From Aptenodytes patagonicus (lineage: Eukaryota > Chordata > Aves > Sphenisciformes > Spheniscidae): DNA of 64,000 nucleotides. The stretch is from NCBI RefSeq assembly GCF_965638725.1, contig NC_134950.1, positions 30,504,932 to 30,568,931 on the forward strand. The letters are read 5' to 3'. Under the pieces are notes generated by a model. That model had not been told where the DNA came from and searched no databases. It worked only from the letters and a program-made list of their open reading frames with translations. The position numbers were made by a program, and so were the translations under genes. Shown here one piece after another: positions 26,501-38,733 of the stretch. Positions within the stretch are counted from its first letter, which is position 1. Each line of letters opens with the position of its first letter.

Positions 26501-29500
26501 GCAGGGAAAAACAATGGGAACTTTTCCCCTGGCACTACAGAAAGATGAAAAATACAGAAAATTATAAAGACTGAATATTTGCCACTTACTTTCAGAAGAA
26601 TGCCCACAACAGCCACACCATCAGGTTGTTTCAAAGCTCCAGCAAAATTACCATGTTTTGGATTCCAGTGCACCATATGTAACTAAAAATCAATGAAACC
26701 TCAGTTATAAATGCAAGAAATTGCCATCAGTGCAATCTTACAACCTTTTACATTAAATTAAGAAAAGTTTCCAGTACACAGTAAGTAAAGGAATGGGCAT
26801 GAAGAAGAAAACTATATGTAAGTATTTCCTATTCCTGTTCCCATGCTTCCATGCGCTCACACTTTCTGTAAGCATCACTTTGCATTTAATTGAAGCATAA
26901 AAGAAAGAAAATGGAGTTTACCACACAATACCTTCAAAAATTAATCAGACAATTCAACTATAAACAGTTGAACCCAAGCATGTGACATGCACACATGCAG
27001 TGCATAAAACACCTACTGACATGCACTTCATCTCAAGTAGAGTTTTGGATCTTCATGTTATGCAGGTAACAGCTCAAGGATTTACACTGGGTTGTATGCA
27101 GTACATATTTTATCACTTGTATCTCTTACTACTCTTGGCACATTGTACTGGAAAGGAGTGGAGATAGTAACTTGACATTTCTTTCTCATTTCTACTTTCA
27201 ACAATGCAGTATTTTCAGGATATATTTCAAGTTTTTACATCTCCTTCCAGAAAATCTCTGGCTCCTGCATATAGCTACAAATGCTGCAACCAGCAGTGTG
27301 GAATCTCAAAATAAGTAGTGTCTGGAACATAGTGCCATACAAAAAAAATAGGAGTCTGGTGCATATTTTGAATGCAAATTTTTGACCTTTTTTTTTTTTT
27401 TAAACACAGTAACAATTATTTAAAATAACAACAAAATAATTTGCCCTGAATATAACTTAATGTATTGCTCTCTGTTTCTTTTCTCTTGAGGATAAGGATA
27501 TAATTTCTAAGGATAAAGGTGGAGCAGCCATATATCTTTGGTTGCATTCTAGCAAAATTTCATACATTCCAGATTTTCTTCTCCTGTCAATAAATACTTG
27601 AGTACTGCAAACAAAAGCAAAGTAAAAAGTCTGTGCTTGAACTAACCAAGAAATAGCTTGAGGAAGCAGAATTTGTCTGTTTAGTTGGCCACAGAAAGTA
27701 GAACACTAACACAGTTTGGCTGTGGCTAAGGAATGGGGAAAAACAACCTCAAACCATCACCCACAGTCATCTCGGCAATGTTTGTGCATGCTGGCCCTGC
27801 AAAATATCTGCCCGAATTTTCTCCTATGATAGGTGGGCAAAGCCCCTGTAAGCTCTGCACCTTGAGGGTATAAGTGGAAGGCAGGAAAACACTACTGCAG
27901 ACTTTCTGTGGGCATAGGCATATATTTTGAGCCTATTCTCAAATAAGATGGAGGAAGGAAGTAACATTTGCTAGTAATTCACTAGCATCAATAGTGATTT
28001 CACTTACATTTATTACCTGAAGACGTCTTCAGGGCCTAGAGCAGCGATTAATTTTAGAAAATTTGGACAACAATAGTGCAGTAGTTTACATTAAAAAAAA
28101 ACAACCCAAACATCTGTTTTCCACAGTTCCCGAAAATAAACACAGAGATTTTGAAGCACAGATGTTCAGAAACTAGAAGATACTCTTTACTGCTCTGAAT
28201 CAGTTTTAAGGTGGATCTAATTTTGAATGTCAGTTTATCAAATGTGCTTTTAGCGAGTTTTTCTAGTAATTAGTAATGCTTTCTGAAACTAACTTAGTAA
28301 TTCAAGCTATACCAGAAATGGCCAAAAGCCAAAAAACATCAGCAGAAAACAGATCTTCCTATTTGGAAATAACAGATCGCTTTGTCGCAAATATTTTTAA
28401 AACTTTCTAAAATACCAGCAAAAACTCTTGCTTGAAGAAGCAAATTCCATGTTAGTATATACTTGCAAAGATACATTTGTTGGAAGATGCAACTTATCCC
28501 ACTGCACGCTGATGAATATTCACAAATTTCATAGGCAGATTTTAGAGAAAAATCCATAGCTAAATACTTGCAAAAGGGAAAATGGTTGATCTGTTCAGAT
28601 GCACAATCATTCAAATTCCAGTTAGTACTGAATACTACTATTAAAAATAAGTCCTACCTCTGCTGCATATTTCACCCCATCTATAACATGCTCAGAGCCA
28701 TGGTCATCAGAGGAACCCCAATGCAAGTGAAGCTGACGCAGCCTGTAGGCTCCCGTGAGCGGCCCACCTCTCAGCACTGGAATTGATAATCTACATCAAC
28801 ACCAGCCTACAAAATGCTGACATACACGTTTACTGAACAAGAACCCATACTTCGAAAGTGTGGAGCACCTCTTGTAAATCCAGCTGATTGCTGTGGGGGT
28901 CACAACACTCACCAGTTTACAAGATTGCGGCTGGATTCTGTTATCCCTCAGGAAGAGTCCTGTTTGATGTGAAAACTGTGGAAGCTGCTGTGAGTCAAGC
29001 ACAGAATCAAGCCCCAGAACCCCAACAAGCCCCTTTTCTCTTGGCAAGTGGACACACTATAGTTCCTGATGTGGAGAGAGAAGGAAGGTATTCACAGCTG
29101 ATTCTTGCCAAGAAATGGTCTGTTGTGAAATGGCTGGGGATAGAACTGTGAAATTAACCCAAAGGTGCTTTGAAGCATACCTCTAGTCTGGAACTGCCAT
29201 ACCTTTTACAGTTCAGACAACTAAACAATGGTTACAGCAGAGTTTGCTGCTTCTAGAAAAAAAAAAAGGATCTATTTTTTGAAAGTGAGGGAAGAGGAGA
29301 AAGTTTAGGTCAAATGAGTTAGAAAAGCGTCCTTGAGCAAGCAAAAGCTATAGTCCACATTTAACATTGCCACCAATGAAAGAAATTAAGAAGCTATTAT
29401 TTCTGCTGTTCTTAGCCAAATAATGCTGACCACGCATCAGTCTGACAGTTTACATCAACTCTGACTTTCAAAACATCACACCTGCTCTTTCAGTTTGGGG

Positions 29501-30038
29501 ATTCTTTTGAGCAGGGACTGCTTAGAGGATAAGCTCTCAAACATATTTTTCATTCATTACCTAAGGCAGGAATGAGACGTGTTTCCTTACACAGAAAGCT
29601 GATAATGCAGTTCACAACTGCAGTGCCAGAAGACCTTGTTTAAATAGCATTCAAGTTTGAACTTCTACCAATAGCTTTGAAGTTCAAAGTTAACATTGAA
29701 ATAATATTTAAATCCTCTTGTGCCCAATGGTCTCAAATGAATTCTTGATATCATATGTGTTGGAATACCTACACAGAGCAAGAGGTTTAATTTTGCAGTT
29801 TCTCTTTTTAGTTGGTAGATGTCACAGCCATTGGGGGGGCAGAAACAAAGCACTGTGTTGAGTTTTAGGCATGCAGTTCCTCTTAGTTTTTGAGTTTGTT
29901 CATATATAAATAAATTATCATAACTAACTCAATACACTATTGAGTAAGCCTTCTGTAGAAGCCTTTAATGGAAAATATGATATGTAACATAATAATAATA
30001 GTAGCAGTAATAATAATTTATTATTATTATCATTATTA

Positions 30039-30094
<56 letters not shown>

Positions 30095-32302
30095 GTTTCA
30101 CTTTTGAATGTAGGAAAAATAAGGCATAGACTCTAAGGTCCAAATCCTCACCAGTATTTGCTTGCCATTTCACACAGGAATCAATGGGAGGCAGGAACCT
30201 TCAGGAGCTGAATTTATGTGATCTACCTACATTTACAAGCTAAATCAGTATCAGAGCTGGAAACTCATTTAGCAATCATTTCCTACAAGTGGCCCTTTCC
30301 AGAGCTCAAATACTGTGAAGCACTTGGAAACAGCACTTCATAATGGTATGCAGATCTCTCTAGCATAAAAATAAATCTTTTTAACATTCAAATTTTTCTA
30401 TGTGATTAGATCAAAAAAGGCTATCTTCAAGCTAGATTTCTTTTTCCAGTTAAAATCGGATCTGCGGCTACTACTTATCCTCAGCTGCTGCCACCACAGA
30501 AGCCAACAAATGAAGGTAATGTTTATGAAATGCTTTCTCATTGAAGAGAACAGTGGTTTTTCAGAGCTGTCAAACACTGTATTTGATTCCCTATGAAAGG
30601 CTTGAGCCCTAAACTACTGTCCAGCAGCCTGCAGAAAGTTAGTAACAGAAGCAGGGAGTGAATGTACACTTTGGGTGTCCAGAAGAACAAGAGAGATGAT
30701 GGGGAGGGGAGAGGTGGGGAGGGAACGGATTCAGAGGAAGGGCTGCACTCTGCTTGGCCAAATCAGGGTCTTTCTCCAATACAGTTCCCTGGGCATGCAC
30801 GTCCTTGAGAAGCCTCTGTCTAAACATTTCAGCCTTTAGGAAGCTGCAAAGACAGAGCAGAACCACCATGTGAAAAGGTTCATAATCAATTTACTTCCCA
30901 TGCTTTGAGTCATGGCATTGATTTTATGCAGTGCTTGTGGAAGAGCATTCCATGTTATAACAAAAGTGCAATTTACGGTTTGTCTGAGGCCACTGTGTAG
31001 AAATTGCAGTAATAAATACTAAAGCACCATACAAATACATAACAAAGAGATGGTCCCTGTCCTAAATAGCATAGATTCCATCTGCGAGATGTGGAACAAT
31101 AACAGGTAGCTGTAATGGTAAATAAAGTTTGAGTCCAAGGAAACAATGAGCTCATCAAGATAAACAAGAGATAGTGATCTTTCAATGTACTGCAGATATA
31201 TTTCATTAATTATATAGCTTACTAAGAACAAAATCCCAATACAAGTGCCATCAAAGCAGATGCAGAAAAATACAATGGAAAGTAACTCTGTTTTCCATTA
31301 ATTAGATTGCTTTCCTTCTTGATAAAGGACTGATCAATATTGCATGCTCTTGAGATATGTTAGCATTATATGGTACTGTGAATTTATTATTCATTTTGAC
31401 TGTTGTTGCCTGGCTGCATTCAGAGCTACGCATTGATACAGCTCTGGAATCAAGTTTTTAACAATTTAACTTAGAGATTAGAGACTGCTCTTTCTCAGTT
31501 AAATAACAAAGGCATTTCATAGCTTTCCAGAACCTATGAAATGCTATTTCCATAAATGCTGTTTTCATAGCTTTTTCAGAAAAATAATAAGAAATCAAGA
31601 TCACAGTCGGTGGAAACACACAAGTTTTGTGTTTATGAAGTGCCTCAGAGCACGCACTAAAACCCCCTGGGTGACACTCTCTCTCCTTACACAAAGCCTG
31701 AGGATGCAGTGTCCACGTTGAAGGAGGTGACCTGGGGAAGAGAAGTCCACCTTCCAGCTGAGTCTGTATTTCAGGGGTGCCCCTGCAGCTGCAGCCTCCC
31801 TGTCCCACCTGTGGTGGACCTAAACATGGCTGGCTCCACCAGAATAAACTCTGGGAGCACCTTTTTTACATACGCGAATTACTTTTCTCTGCCAGCCTCC
31901 GTAGGCCAGGTACCACAGGATGTGTTTTGAGTCCCAGCAGTTTGCAGACCTCAATTCCTAACAACCCCCAAAAGCCGAACCAAAAACCGACCTGATCGAT
32001 CAAAAGTGTCATCGAAGACGACTCGGCAGGTGCGCCCGTTGTTCAGGATGGTTTTCGCTGCCCCAGGATCGTAACTGGCGTGCCAAGGGGCAAGAGAAGT
32101 GTCGTGCCGCACGTCTTTGCTGTTGATCTCAATGGGTGACTGCTTGTCTCCCTTGGCCATGGGGTAGTTTTCATGCCAGCGGTCGGGTCCTGGGGGGGTA
32201 AAGGCAAGGAAACGTCGCTCCGGCTCATCCCCGGCCGGCCCTGGCGGCCCCGCGCCCCCACTCACCGTTGTCGCGGTCGTAGCCCCACACGGACTGGGCC
32301 AT
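20477..32302 (-). CDS. CA3: carbonic anhydrase 3, complete seven-exon gene
   Basis: This encodes a cytosolic alpha-carbonic anhydrase that hydrates CO2 to bicarbonate on a zinc-bound hydroxide. Coding exons are 32266-32302, 31992-32189, 28658-28776, 26590-26682, 24647-24712, 21808-21963 and 20477-20596 (37, 198, 119, 93, 66, 156 and 120 nt). The product is 262 residues, against about 260 for the family. All introns are GT–AG with the phases of cytosolic CA genes. Zinc ligands are His95 and His97 (LHLHWGS) and His120 (LHMVHW). Glu107 and Thr200 (GSFTTPP) complete the active site. The CA III signature is present: Phe199 (Phe198 in CA II numbering), Arg68 (Arg67), and Arg65 in place of the proton-shuttle His64. 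From the family, this predicts low CO2 hydration and a muscle-type or redox-related role. Frame, splice sites and active site are all intact, so it should be functional. The CRDYW cysteine I know from mammalian CA III is Ser here (KSRDYW). Confidence 0.95.
21808..21963 (-). CDS. CA3: CA3 exon 6 (Thr199 loop)
   Basis: This is 156 nt, starting GKEAPF and ending VSSDQ. It contains [17 protein letters not shown], with the Phe198 that marks CA III and the catalytic Thr199. The acceptor is CTAAG and the donor GTAAAC. Confidence 0.95.
22975..23110 (-). mobile_element. LTR fragment, same family as 17571-18166
   Basis: Read on the minus strand, this matches the first ~135-140 bases of the solo LTR, from TGTGCTGGTTTTGGCTGG to the ACAGAGTCAAGG region, then diverges. 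It is a 3'-truncated relic in CA3 intron 5, lying in the same sense as CA3. The open frame across it on the minus strand is not a gene. Confidence 0.85.
24647..24712 (-). CDS. CA3: CA3 exon 5
   Basis: It encodes [20 protein letters not shown] plus TK. At 66 nt it is one codon longer than the usual 63. The acceptor is TTACAG and the donor GTATC. Confidence 0.9.
24713..26589 (-). other. CA3: CA3 intron 4
   Basis: This is non-coding. The part at 26090-26460 is noticeably richer in G+C than the rest and may be a decayed insertion, but I cannot name it. Confidence 0.6.
26590..26682 (-). CDS. CA3: CA3 exon 4 (third zinc ligand)
   Basis: This is 93 nt, encoding [13 protein letters not shown] to VVGILLK. 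It contains the third zinc histidine. The donor is GTAAGT and the acceptor TTTTTAG. Confidence 0.95.
28658..28776 (-). CDS. CA3: CA3 exon 3 (first two zinc ligands)
   Basis: This is 119 nt, the exact family length, from [15 protein letters not shown] through [15 protein letters not shown] to VKYAAE. It carries the two zinc histidines of HLHW and the SEH glutamate. The usual Thr after SEH is Val here. Confidence 0.95.
28777..31991 (-). other. CA3: CA3 intron 2
   Basis: This is the longest CA3 intron, 3.2 kb. It holds the ATT repeat at 29989-30094. Segments near 30130-30260 and 31015-31080 (for example ATAACAAAGAGATGGTCCCT) resemble old amniote interspersed repeats. No extra exon is seen. Confidence 0.6.
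29989..30094. repeat. (ATA)n/(TTA)n microsatellite in CA3 intron 2
   Basis: A short AAT-phase run (29989-30017) is followed by a long TTA-phase run (to 30094) with two ATC interruptions. The two halves are complementary and could fold into a hairpin. Confidence 0.9.
31992..32189 (-). CDS. CA3: CA3 exon 2
   Basis: This is 198 nt, the exact family length, running from [10 protein letters not shown] to [10 protein letters not shown]. It includes QSPIEI and the [10 protein letters not shown] segment with Arg at CA II positions 64 and 67. The acceptor is CCCCCAG and the donor GTCGG. Confidence 0.95.
32266..32302 (-). CDS. CA3: CA3 exon 1
   Basis: It encodes [12 protein letters not shown] plus the first base of Gly, then a GTGAG donor (phase 1). 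The ATG lies in a CCATGG context with A at -3, a strong start. Intron 1 is only 76 bp. Confidence 0.95.
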
Positions 32303-32400
32303 GGTGCCGCTGCCCGCGCCCCGTCCCTCACCCTCCGCGGCGACTCTGGCGGCGCGGTGGCCTCCTCCCTCCCTCCCGCCTTCCCTCCCGCCCCGGGGGG

Positions 32401-32410
32401 CTTTTTATAG
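32401..32410 (-). promoter_or_regulatory. CA3: TATA box of CA3
   Basis: The minus strand reads CTATAAAAAG, 99 bases before the ATG. Expected transcription start is near 32370-32380, giving a 5' UTR of about 70-75 nt. The box is identical to the one at 798-807. Confidence 0.75.
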
Positions 32411-32880
32411 ACCGCCGCGGCTTCGCATCCTCCCCTGAGGGGTGGGCAGGGGGAGGGCGGCGGCGGGAGGCTGTGAGGCGGGCAGGGGTGAAGGACCGCC
32501 GCCGGGTGGTGGGGAGCCGCGGGGGCGGGTAGAGCCATTTTCTGCCCCCCCGGACGAGGCAGAGGGATGCCGGCGGGACCCGGCGGCTCCCTTCATCTCC
32601 CTCCCGCAGGGCACGCCTCAGCCCGCCCTGTCCCTGGGGTGGGAAAGGGGGGGCTGCGCCGCCCCGAGGGCCCGACGAGAGCGGGCGGGTGCTGGTGCTG
32701 AACCTGCGGCAGAAATGGCGGGAGCGTCCTGTAGCCCGCACGGAGGGACGGGGAGCCAGGCTCGGGTGGAGGAGCGGCTGCGTGGAGAGCTAACCTGCGG
32801 TACAAACACGGGGAGCCAGCCAGAAGGGAACGCAATACCCCAGCCCGGCTCAGCCTGAACGGTTTTCCCGTCTGCAAGCA

Positions 32881-35800
32881 GTGTCACAGGCGTGAAGTCT
32901 GCCCGGATGATTTTGGGTGAGCTCCCAGGCCGGGCAGTCTTCAGAGCTCCAGCTTCACTGCTCTCACAACTACTCCCATTTAACAGCGCCGAAAGACACT
33001 GTGTCTGCCTGAAAGGATCTCTCATAGTCTGCAAAACCACGCTGTTACACAAAGCTAGCCTCTGCCAGCCCCAAATGAGGCTGTTCCTGGCTATTCAGTC
33101 AAATTTGGGTTTGACATTGTCTAGTAGATTCTCCTTCATGCAGTGAGCTTTACACCAAATACGTTTCTCATGTTAGGCAACTTAGCAGTTGATATTTCAG
33201 TCAGGAAAACAGCTGTTTTTCAGATGATGGAGAGTTAGTGATTGGTATGGTTGTGTTAGTTGGCTTTGTCTCTACATCTATGTTGAATACTCAAAGGTTT
33301 TCTTTCAAATGCCAGCTTTGCTGCAGTCTCCCTTGGCTTTGTCAGTCCATGTTATCACTGCTGCAACTGTGTCTACCTTGAGCTAAATACTACCTCAAAC
33401 TACATACCTAGAGCTAAATAATATCCCAAGCTAAATATTTGGGAGTCAGCCAAGAAGCATCGCGAACCATGGAGATTTCCAACATCGTTGCAGCGAACTT
33501 GCTCAAATGCTCCTTGTACCCATCAGCACTGGAAAGTAGCATGGAAATAAATCTGCAGCTTTGGGAGGTTGTAAACCCTTTGTATTGGTGAGGTACAGGG
33601 AGAAGGTTGAGAAGCTGCAATATACAGAGCCTAAGAGTAATTTGGTCGTATTTATGTCCCAAAACCAGCTGGAAGATAAAGGTTCCCCTTCTAGCTTACC
33701 TATATAGCTAGGCTAATAAATAAATAAATACAGACTTTGTTTAGGGTAACTACAATGATTTCTTTAAACTTGTTTAGTAAATTCTTCTTGCTCTGAGGTT
33801 AATCAGAAGTAGACATCCCCCCTTTGAAAGAAAGGTAGGACAAGATCTCTCACTTAGGAATCTGCCTCTGAGAAGATTTATATAGAGATGTATATAGTAT
33901 CTTTACATAGAGAAGATATGTCAGATTGAAACTCACTAAACCTTAGCAACTTATACGATATCATAAGAGGCATTCCTCTTACCATCTTTAAAGATACAAA
34001 GATGTGCTCATCAAAGTGTCCTTCAAAAAATGTAGTTCCTCATATCTTCCTTAGGCGGAATTCAATTAAGAAAATACTGGGAGGTGATTTAGGTACAACG
34101 GTATGGAAAATTACATCTTTTCACTTTCAAAAGAGAACAAAAGAAAATACAATCTTTTACTCTGTCATCAATCAAATGGATAATGTCACATTTGTTGCAA
34201 GGACAGGCATGTAAAATTGACACCTGTTGCAATATTAATTCAGAAAGCTTAGGCATTAATCCTTTTGAAATGGTTTCTACCTCATCTTCCTAGAGAGAAA
34301 CATTTGTGAGCTCATGAAATTCTAATTGGAGCAGCTAATTTTCTGTCTGTATAAGCAGGCGGCTTTAGTGGGCTTGTTTATTGAAGGCTCAGAGAGACTT
34401 TTAATCAACTTCATATATACAAGGAATGCTTATTGGAGCCATTTATGGAGGTAAGGGACATGATTCGTATTACACAGAAAAAGGTGCAAGTCAGTTCTTT
34501 CCCTAGTATTTCAAGTCATTGCTCTACGTGAGAATTTACACAATCTTCTCTATTAAGGAGCCCCATGCCTACAGCAAAAGTCTTCATATTTTAACTTTCC
34601 AGTGAGCTGGTCCTGTTGCACGCAGAGGAGCAGCTCTGTCAGCTTCTGCACGTTGCGGCTTCTAGGCACTGACTTACGCATGAGCGACAAATGCTAGGAT
34701 CAACAATGTAGGTACTTGCAGTCAGCCCCAGGCGCTGAGTCATATCACAGTGTCTCACTGACGTTGTGGTGGTGGTATTCTTTTCCTGTTGCTTTCATCA
34801 TCAAAGGTAGAGCAAAAAGAAAATGTAGTAGCTTTATCTGCATTAAGAGATAATCACAATAAAATTATTTTTTAGTCCCTTAGGACCTACCTTTGCATTA
34901 ATCCTTTTCTTCTGATACTGGCTCAGAAATTCAGTATCATCTAACTTGCATAACATAGTTTTCTCTAGGAAGTAAATAATTCTGTCATGGAAAAGCCATT
35001 ATAACTATGAAAAGGCCACAGTTTTAAACTTTTAAGAAGGGCGGTGTTACCTAGTGCATTCACAGCTGCATTGCAGTGATTTGTTTCTATTTTCTAAACC
35101 TCTGACGTGTTTAGAAAGCCAACTGCCATCTGAAACAGCAAAGGCGAGAGCATAACAAGATCAGCTTATACCATTCATGAAAAAGTCAGGATTTCTGTGA
35201 GCCCAGCTGCAGTACCTTCACCCACGGTACCACGGTATGCCACTAATGAAAGCATCTTTGCAATAGCTTCTGAAAAGAAATTATATTACTGAATTGAGGT
35301 ACAACATTTTTAAGGATGGCTTTCATAAAAGTTGTCCTACATCTCTCATACACTTTAAAAAATCCTGGCTGAAACTGTTTACCTCTGAACAGGCAAGAAG
35401 ACTGCAAAACAGCAGGGAATCCAATACAGCCCTCCTTACTCTATGCTTTAATCAGGTCACACTTGCTCAGGAATGTATCTGCATGCAGTAATACTCGGTA
35501 ACACTGTAAGACATAGCAAGTTGGCATCTGTTTCATCAGAAAGATAAGATTTGAGAAATCAGGGAAGGAAAGGTAAGAGGAAAACCAGGGAATTGAAACA
35601 AACTGACCAAAGCAAATGGCAGATTTCAGCAGCATCATTAATGGCTGGGGCTAAAAAGTATTAGTAAAGTCATTATCTGTTATTTTAGTTGCAGAAGGAA
35701 AGCTGTGCATCTGTTCATAGTGTTCTGATTTTGTCCTTAAAGGTAGAAGTGATCTGAGTGTCAACTGGAGATTGCTAGGTGAAGTGCAGGCTGAATAAAT

Positions 35801-38733
35801 ACTAAACCTGGCTTCTCTCAGGCTGTCCTTTTAGAGTGATCCAACAATATAGCACATATAATATAAGGACTTAGTAAAAAGCAAGTGACGTAGCATGGAA
35901 GGTAATGTCAGTAAAGAACGCAGCTGATGTTTCAGCTTTGAAAGATGCCTGCCAGACAGCTTCCTATCACTGATGTATCTGTAAAAATGTAATATCAAAA
36001 AGTAGTATAATCCAATCCCAGTGGATATAAACCAGCAATCTTCATGCTAAACAGCTTCTCTGTTACAGTAATAAAACCACCCATGTAAAGTAGACAAGTG
36101 CATGCATCACACGTGCCTGTAACTGAAAACAAATGCAGTGGGATGAAATGAGACCGAAAGTGAGAAGTTTTAGCCTACACAGTAATTGCAGACACGCTCT
36201 TGTCTGAAACTGGTACCCAATCACGGGATCACAGCTGGGCACCTGGTGACAACACTTTACTTCAAAAGGTTATCAGACTAAATAAAACATAGTGGTCCTG
36301 TTGGATACCTAAGCAATAAGGTACTCTTCATCCAAAAGAGGGGTTTGTGCATTTGTCACCTAAATGAAAGATCGAAACAGAGGGACCAGTACTAATTAAC
36401 ACGCTTTAGCTATGGGACACTGTCTATTGGACTTGCAGTTCAGATGCAGTATTTGCTTCTGCTAAACAAACAAAAGGCATAATCATGCTCATCTTGCTTA
36501 CGAAAATACCTTACCTGAAACCATAGACACTTTCTTTGAGAATGGAAAGCAGGAATAAGCGAGTCTGGAAAATGGCTCAGAGCCATGGCTTTACGCGGAG
36601 CACACAAAGCATGTACATAAGAATGATGCACAGAAAAGTGACTTACAGCAGCTTTGGGCTCTGCCAGCCATGAGTGGCTTGCCTAATAGCTTGACATGAC
36701 CAGAACAACCAAAGTGCTGCTCCACCTCAGCATGCCAATTTCCAGCAGTCTTCAGGGGCCAGCGTGACGGCTAGGAATGGCTGACTGTAAGGGAACACAT
36801 AGAAGTAAATATGCCAGCAGGTTGTAATTCAAGAATTCCCCTGCTTGAAGCTAAGTTGTCCAGGTTCCACCGTGCTCAGGGCTATTTCCCATGGGTGATT
36901 TCATGCAGAGGGCTTTACCGGAGCACAGAACATGCCCACAATGAGCACATTGTTGAATGAGCAGAAACATTTACTCAATGCCTGTGGCCAATCTAAATAT
37001 AAAATATCTTCCACTATATTTAATAGCTTGTGGAAGAAAACAATACAACAGAAAGGAATCTGATAATACACAATATGGAAGAGGCAGCAGTTTTTTGACA
37101 TATTGCACATTGCATGCCAGGCAGTGCAAGAAAGGCATGTCACTCAGTGCTTTTGATTGAGGGATGCCATGGTGGCATGCCATAGCCAAAAAGCTGAACT
37201 GTCATATGCCTTCCACTTCACTGAGATGCCATGCTATGGAAAACATTGTAGGCATGAATGGAAACCCCCACTGACGGCCAGATCTATGTTGGAAGATCTG
37301 CCAAAGGAAAATGAGAAGCATATTGGGTCAATTTTGTTGGTTTTATACATGATGAGTTCTTTAGCTACATTTACTTTTTTTTGATGAAAAGCAGAATGTA
37401 GCACATCTAGACAAATATTAGGCAGACTTTTAATGCATCTTTCCATTTCAGAAGGCATATAATTCAGCAGTCTGCAGTTCGGACTCTAAGACCTTGCTTG
37501 CAAAATACCATCATTCTCCTGTTGTGGTTCAGAATCTGCATTACCATTTGCAGAACTTAATATTTAGTCCATGAGATACAGTAAACATGGAAACAATAAG
37601 CCAGACTTCAGATTTAGCAGAAGGAACTAAAAGGTGAACAAGTTTTCCTTGTGGCAATCTATTAAAATGAGCATAGACTTAAAAGAGTATGAATAGCAAA
37701 AAAAAAAAAAAAAGTAAATTTATTAAATATTACATACAGATCTGATGCAACAAAAATACACTGCCTGTTTAAGACACGTCTTCCAGATCTGAAAAACTAA
37801 ACTGATAAACTCTGCAGGAAGATGACACTTCTCTTATTCCCATAGGGATTTGCTTGTATGGCACTCACACTGAAATCCAAATCTGAGCTGGGCTGTCTAC
37901 TTTTATACACACTGGCACAGTCTGACTTGAAATAATCCAGGTATGAAAATCTGACCTATACCGTTTGCTTTTATAAGGTCTGGACGTGTCTGTTTGGAAA
38001 TTCCAGCAGATTGGCAACTCTTCTATATCAAAGTAGAGTTTTATGTATGACCTTCATCTTGCGTGATACTCTGGCAGTAACATCTACCTGGGAACAGTCC
38101 TAAACAGACCACAGAAATGCTAAGATGAGGCTGGAGGAGTTCATAAGACTTACAAAAGACATCTCAATGATATATGTCACATAGCTAACAATGCAGCAAA
38201 TCAGAAATACTTCATACATATTTTCGAGTGAGACACATCCTCCTAAAAGAGAATTTTATAAGAAAATCATTGGATGTGTTTCCAGCCCTTGAAATATGCC
38301 CTCTGCAGGCAGCGGAGTTTTCAGCTCTTAATCATCTTCCAGAAATCCCTTGAGATGCCTGTCTCCCAAAGCCCTGAGAAAGTCACTCCTTATAAATCCA
38401 TACCATTTGTGCACTTTGAAAGGTCAGAGCATAGCATCCCATTTCTATCAACACCTGTACTTCTCTTCACTTCACTCTGAGACCACAAAACAACTTTGAA
38501 AGCATCATCTGTAGGTCATAAAAAGATAACTTGATGTGTGGAAGTATAAACATTTATATGCGTATAGCAAGTGTAAGGAGTATGTAATTGAAAAGGAGTC
38601 AGTATAAGGAACCCCATGCTTGTCAAATACACAAATTTCAGCAACACATATTGAAGAGCAGGTATTACCAGAAGAGAGGGAAAAATACATAACAAAAAGC
38701 CTTCAGTAACTGAGAAATAACATTGGCTGGAAG
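32881..38733. other. intergenic DNA upstream of CA3
   Basis: No gene is seen. It contains duplication block A2. A stretch of TAAA units at about 33715-33730 and an oligo-A run near 37700 are the only simple repeats noted. Confidence 0.5.
36996..37355 (+). repeat. duplication block A, copy 2 (pairs with 9860-10195)
   Basis: It is collinear with copy 1 and about 4.7 kb upstream of the CA3 start, against 9.1 kb for copy 1. The shared segments run from the AATATAA stretch through CATATGCCTTCCACTTCACT to the GATCT-GCCAAA region. Several frames are open for 60-80 codons on both strands but are not shared between copies. Confidence 0.7.

Larger units (their letters stand above)
32040..32880. promoter_or_regulatory. 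CpG island at the CA3 promoter
   Basis: This dense CpG, G+C-rich block spans CA3 exons 1-2 and about 550 bp upstream, with several GGGCGG-type Sp1 boxes (for example around 32452-32480). The long open frames on both strands here (such as 32442-32858 and 32618-33052) follow from composition and are not genes. Confidence 0.8.

Noticed and set aside
32442..33052. Long overlapping frames on both strands
   Set aside because: They arise from the CpG island, where stop codons are rare; only the CA3 exons show family motifs and splice sites.
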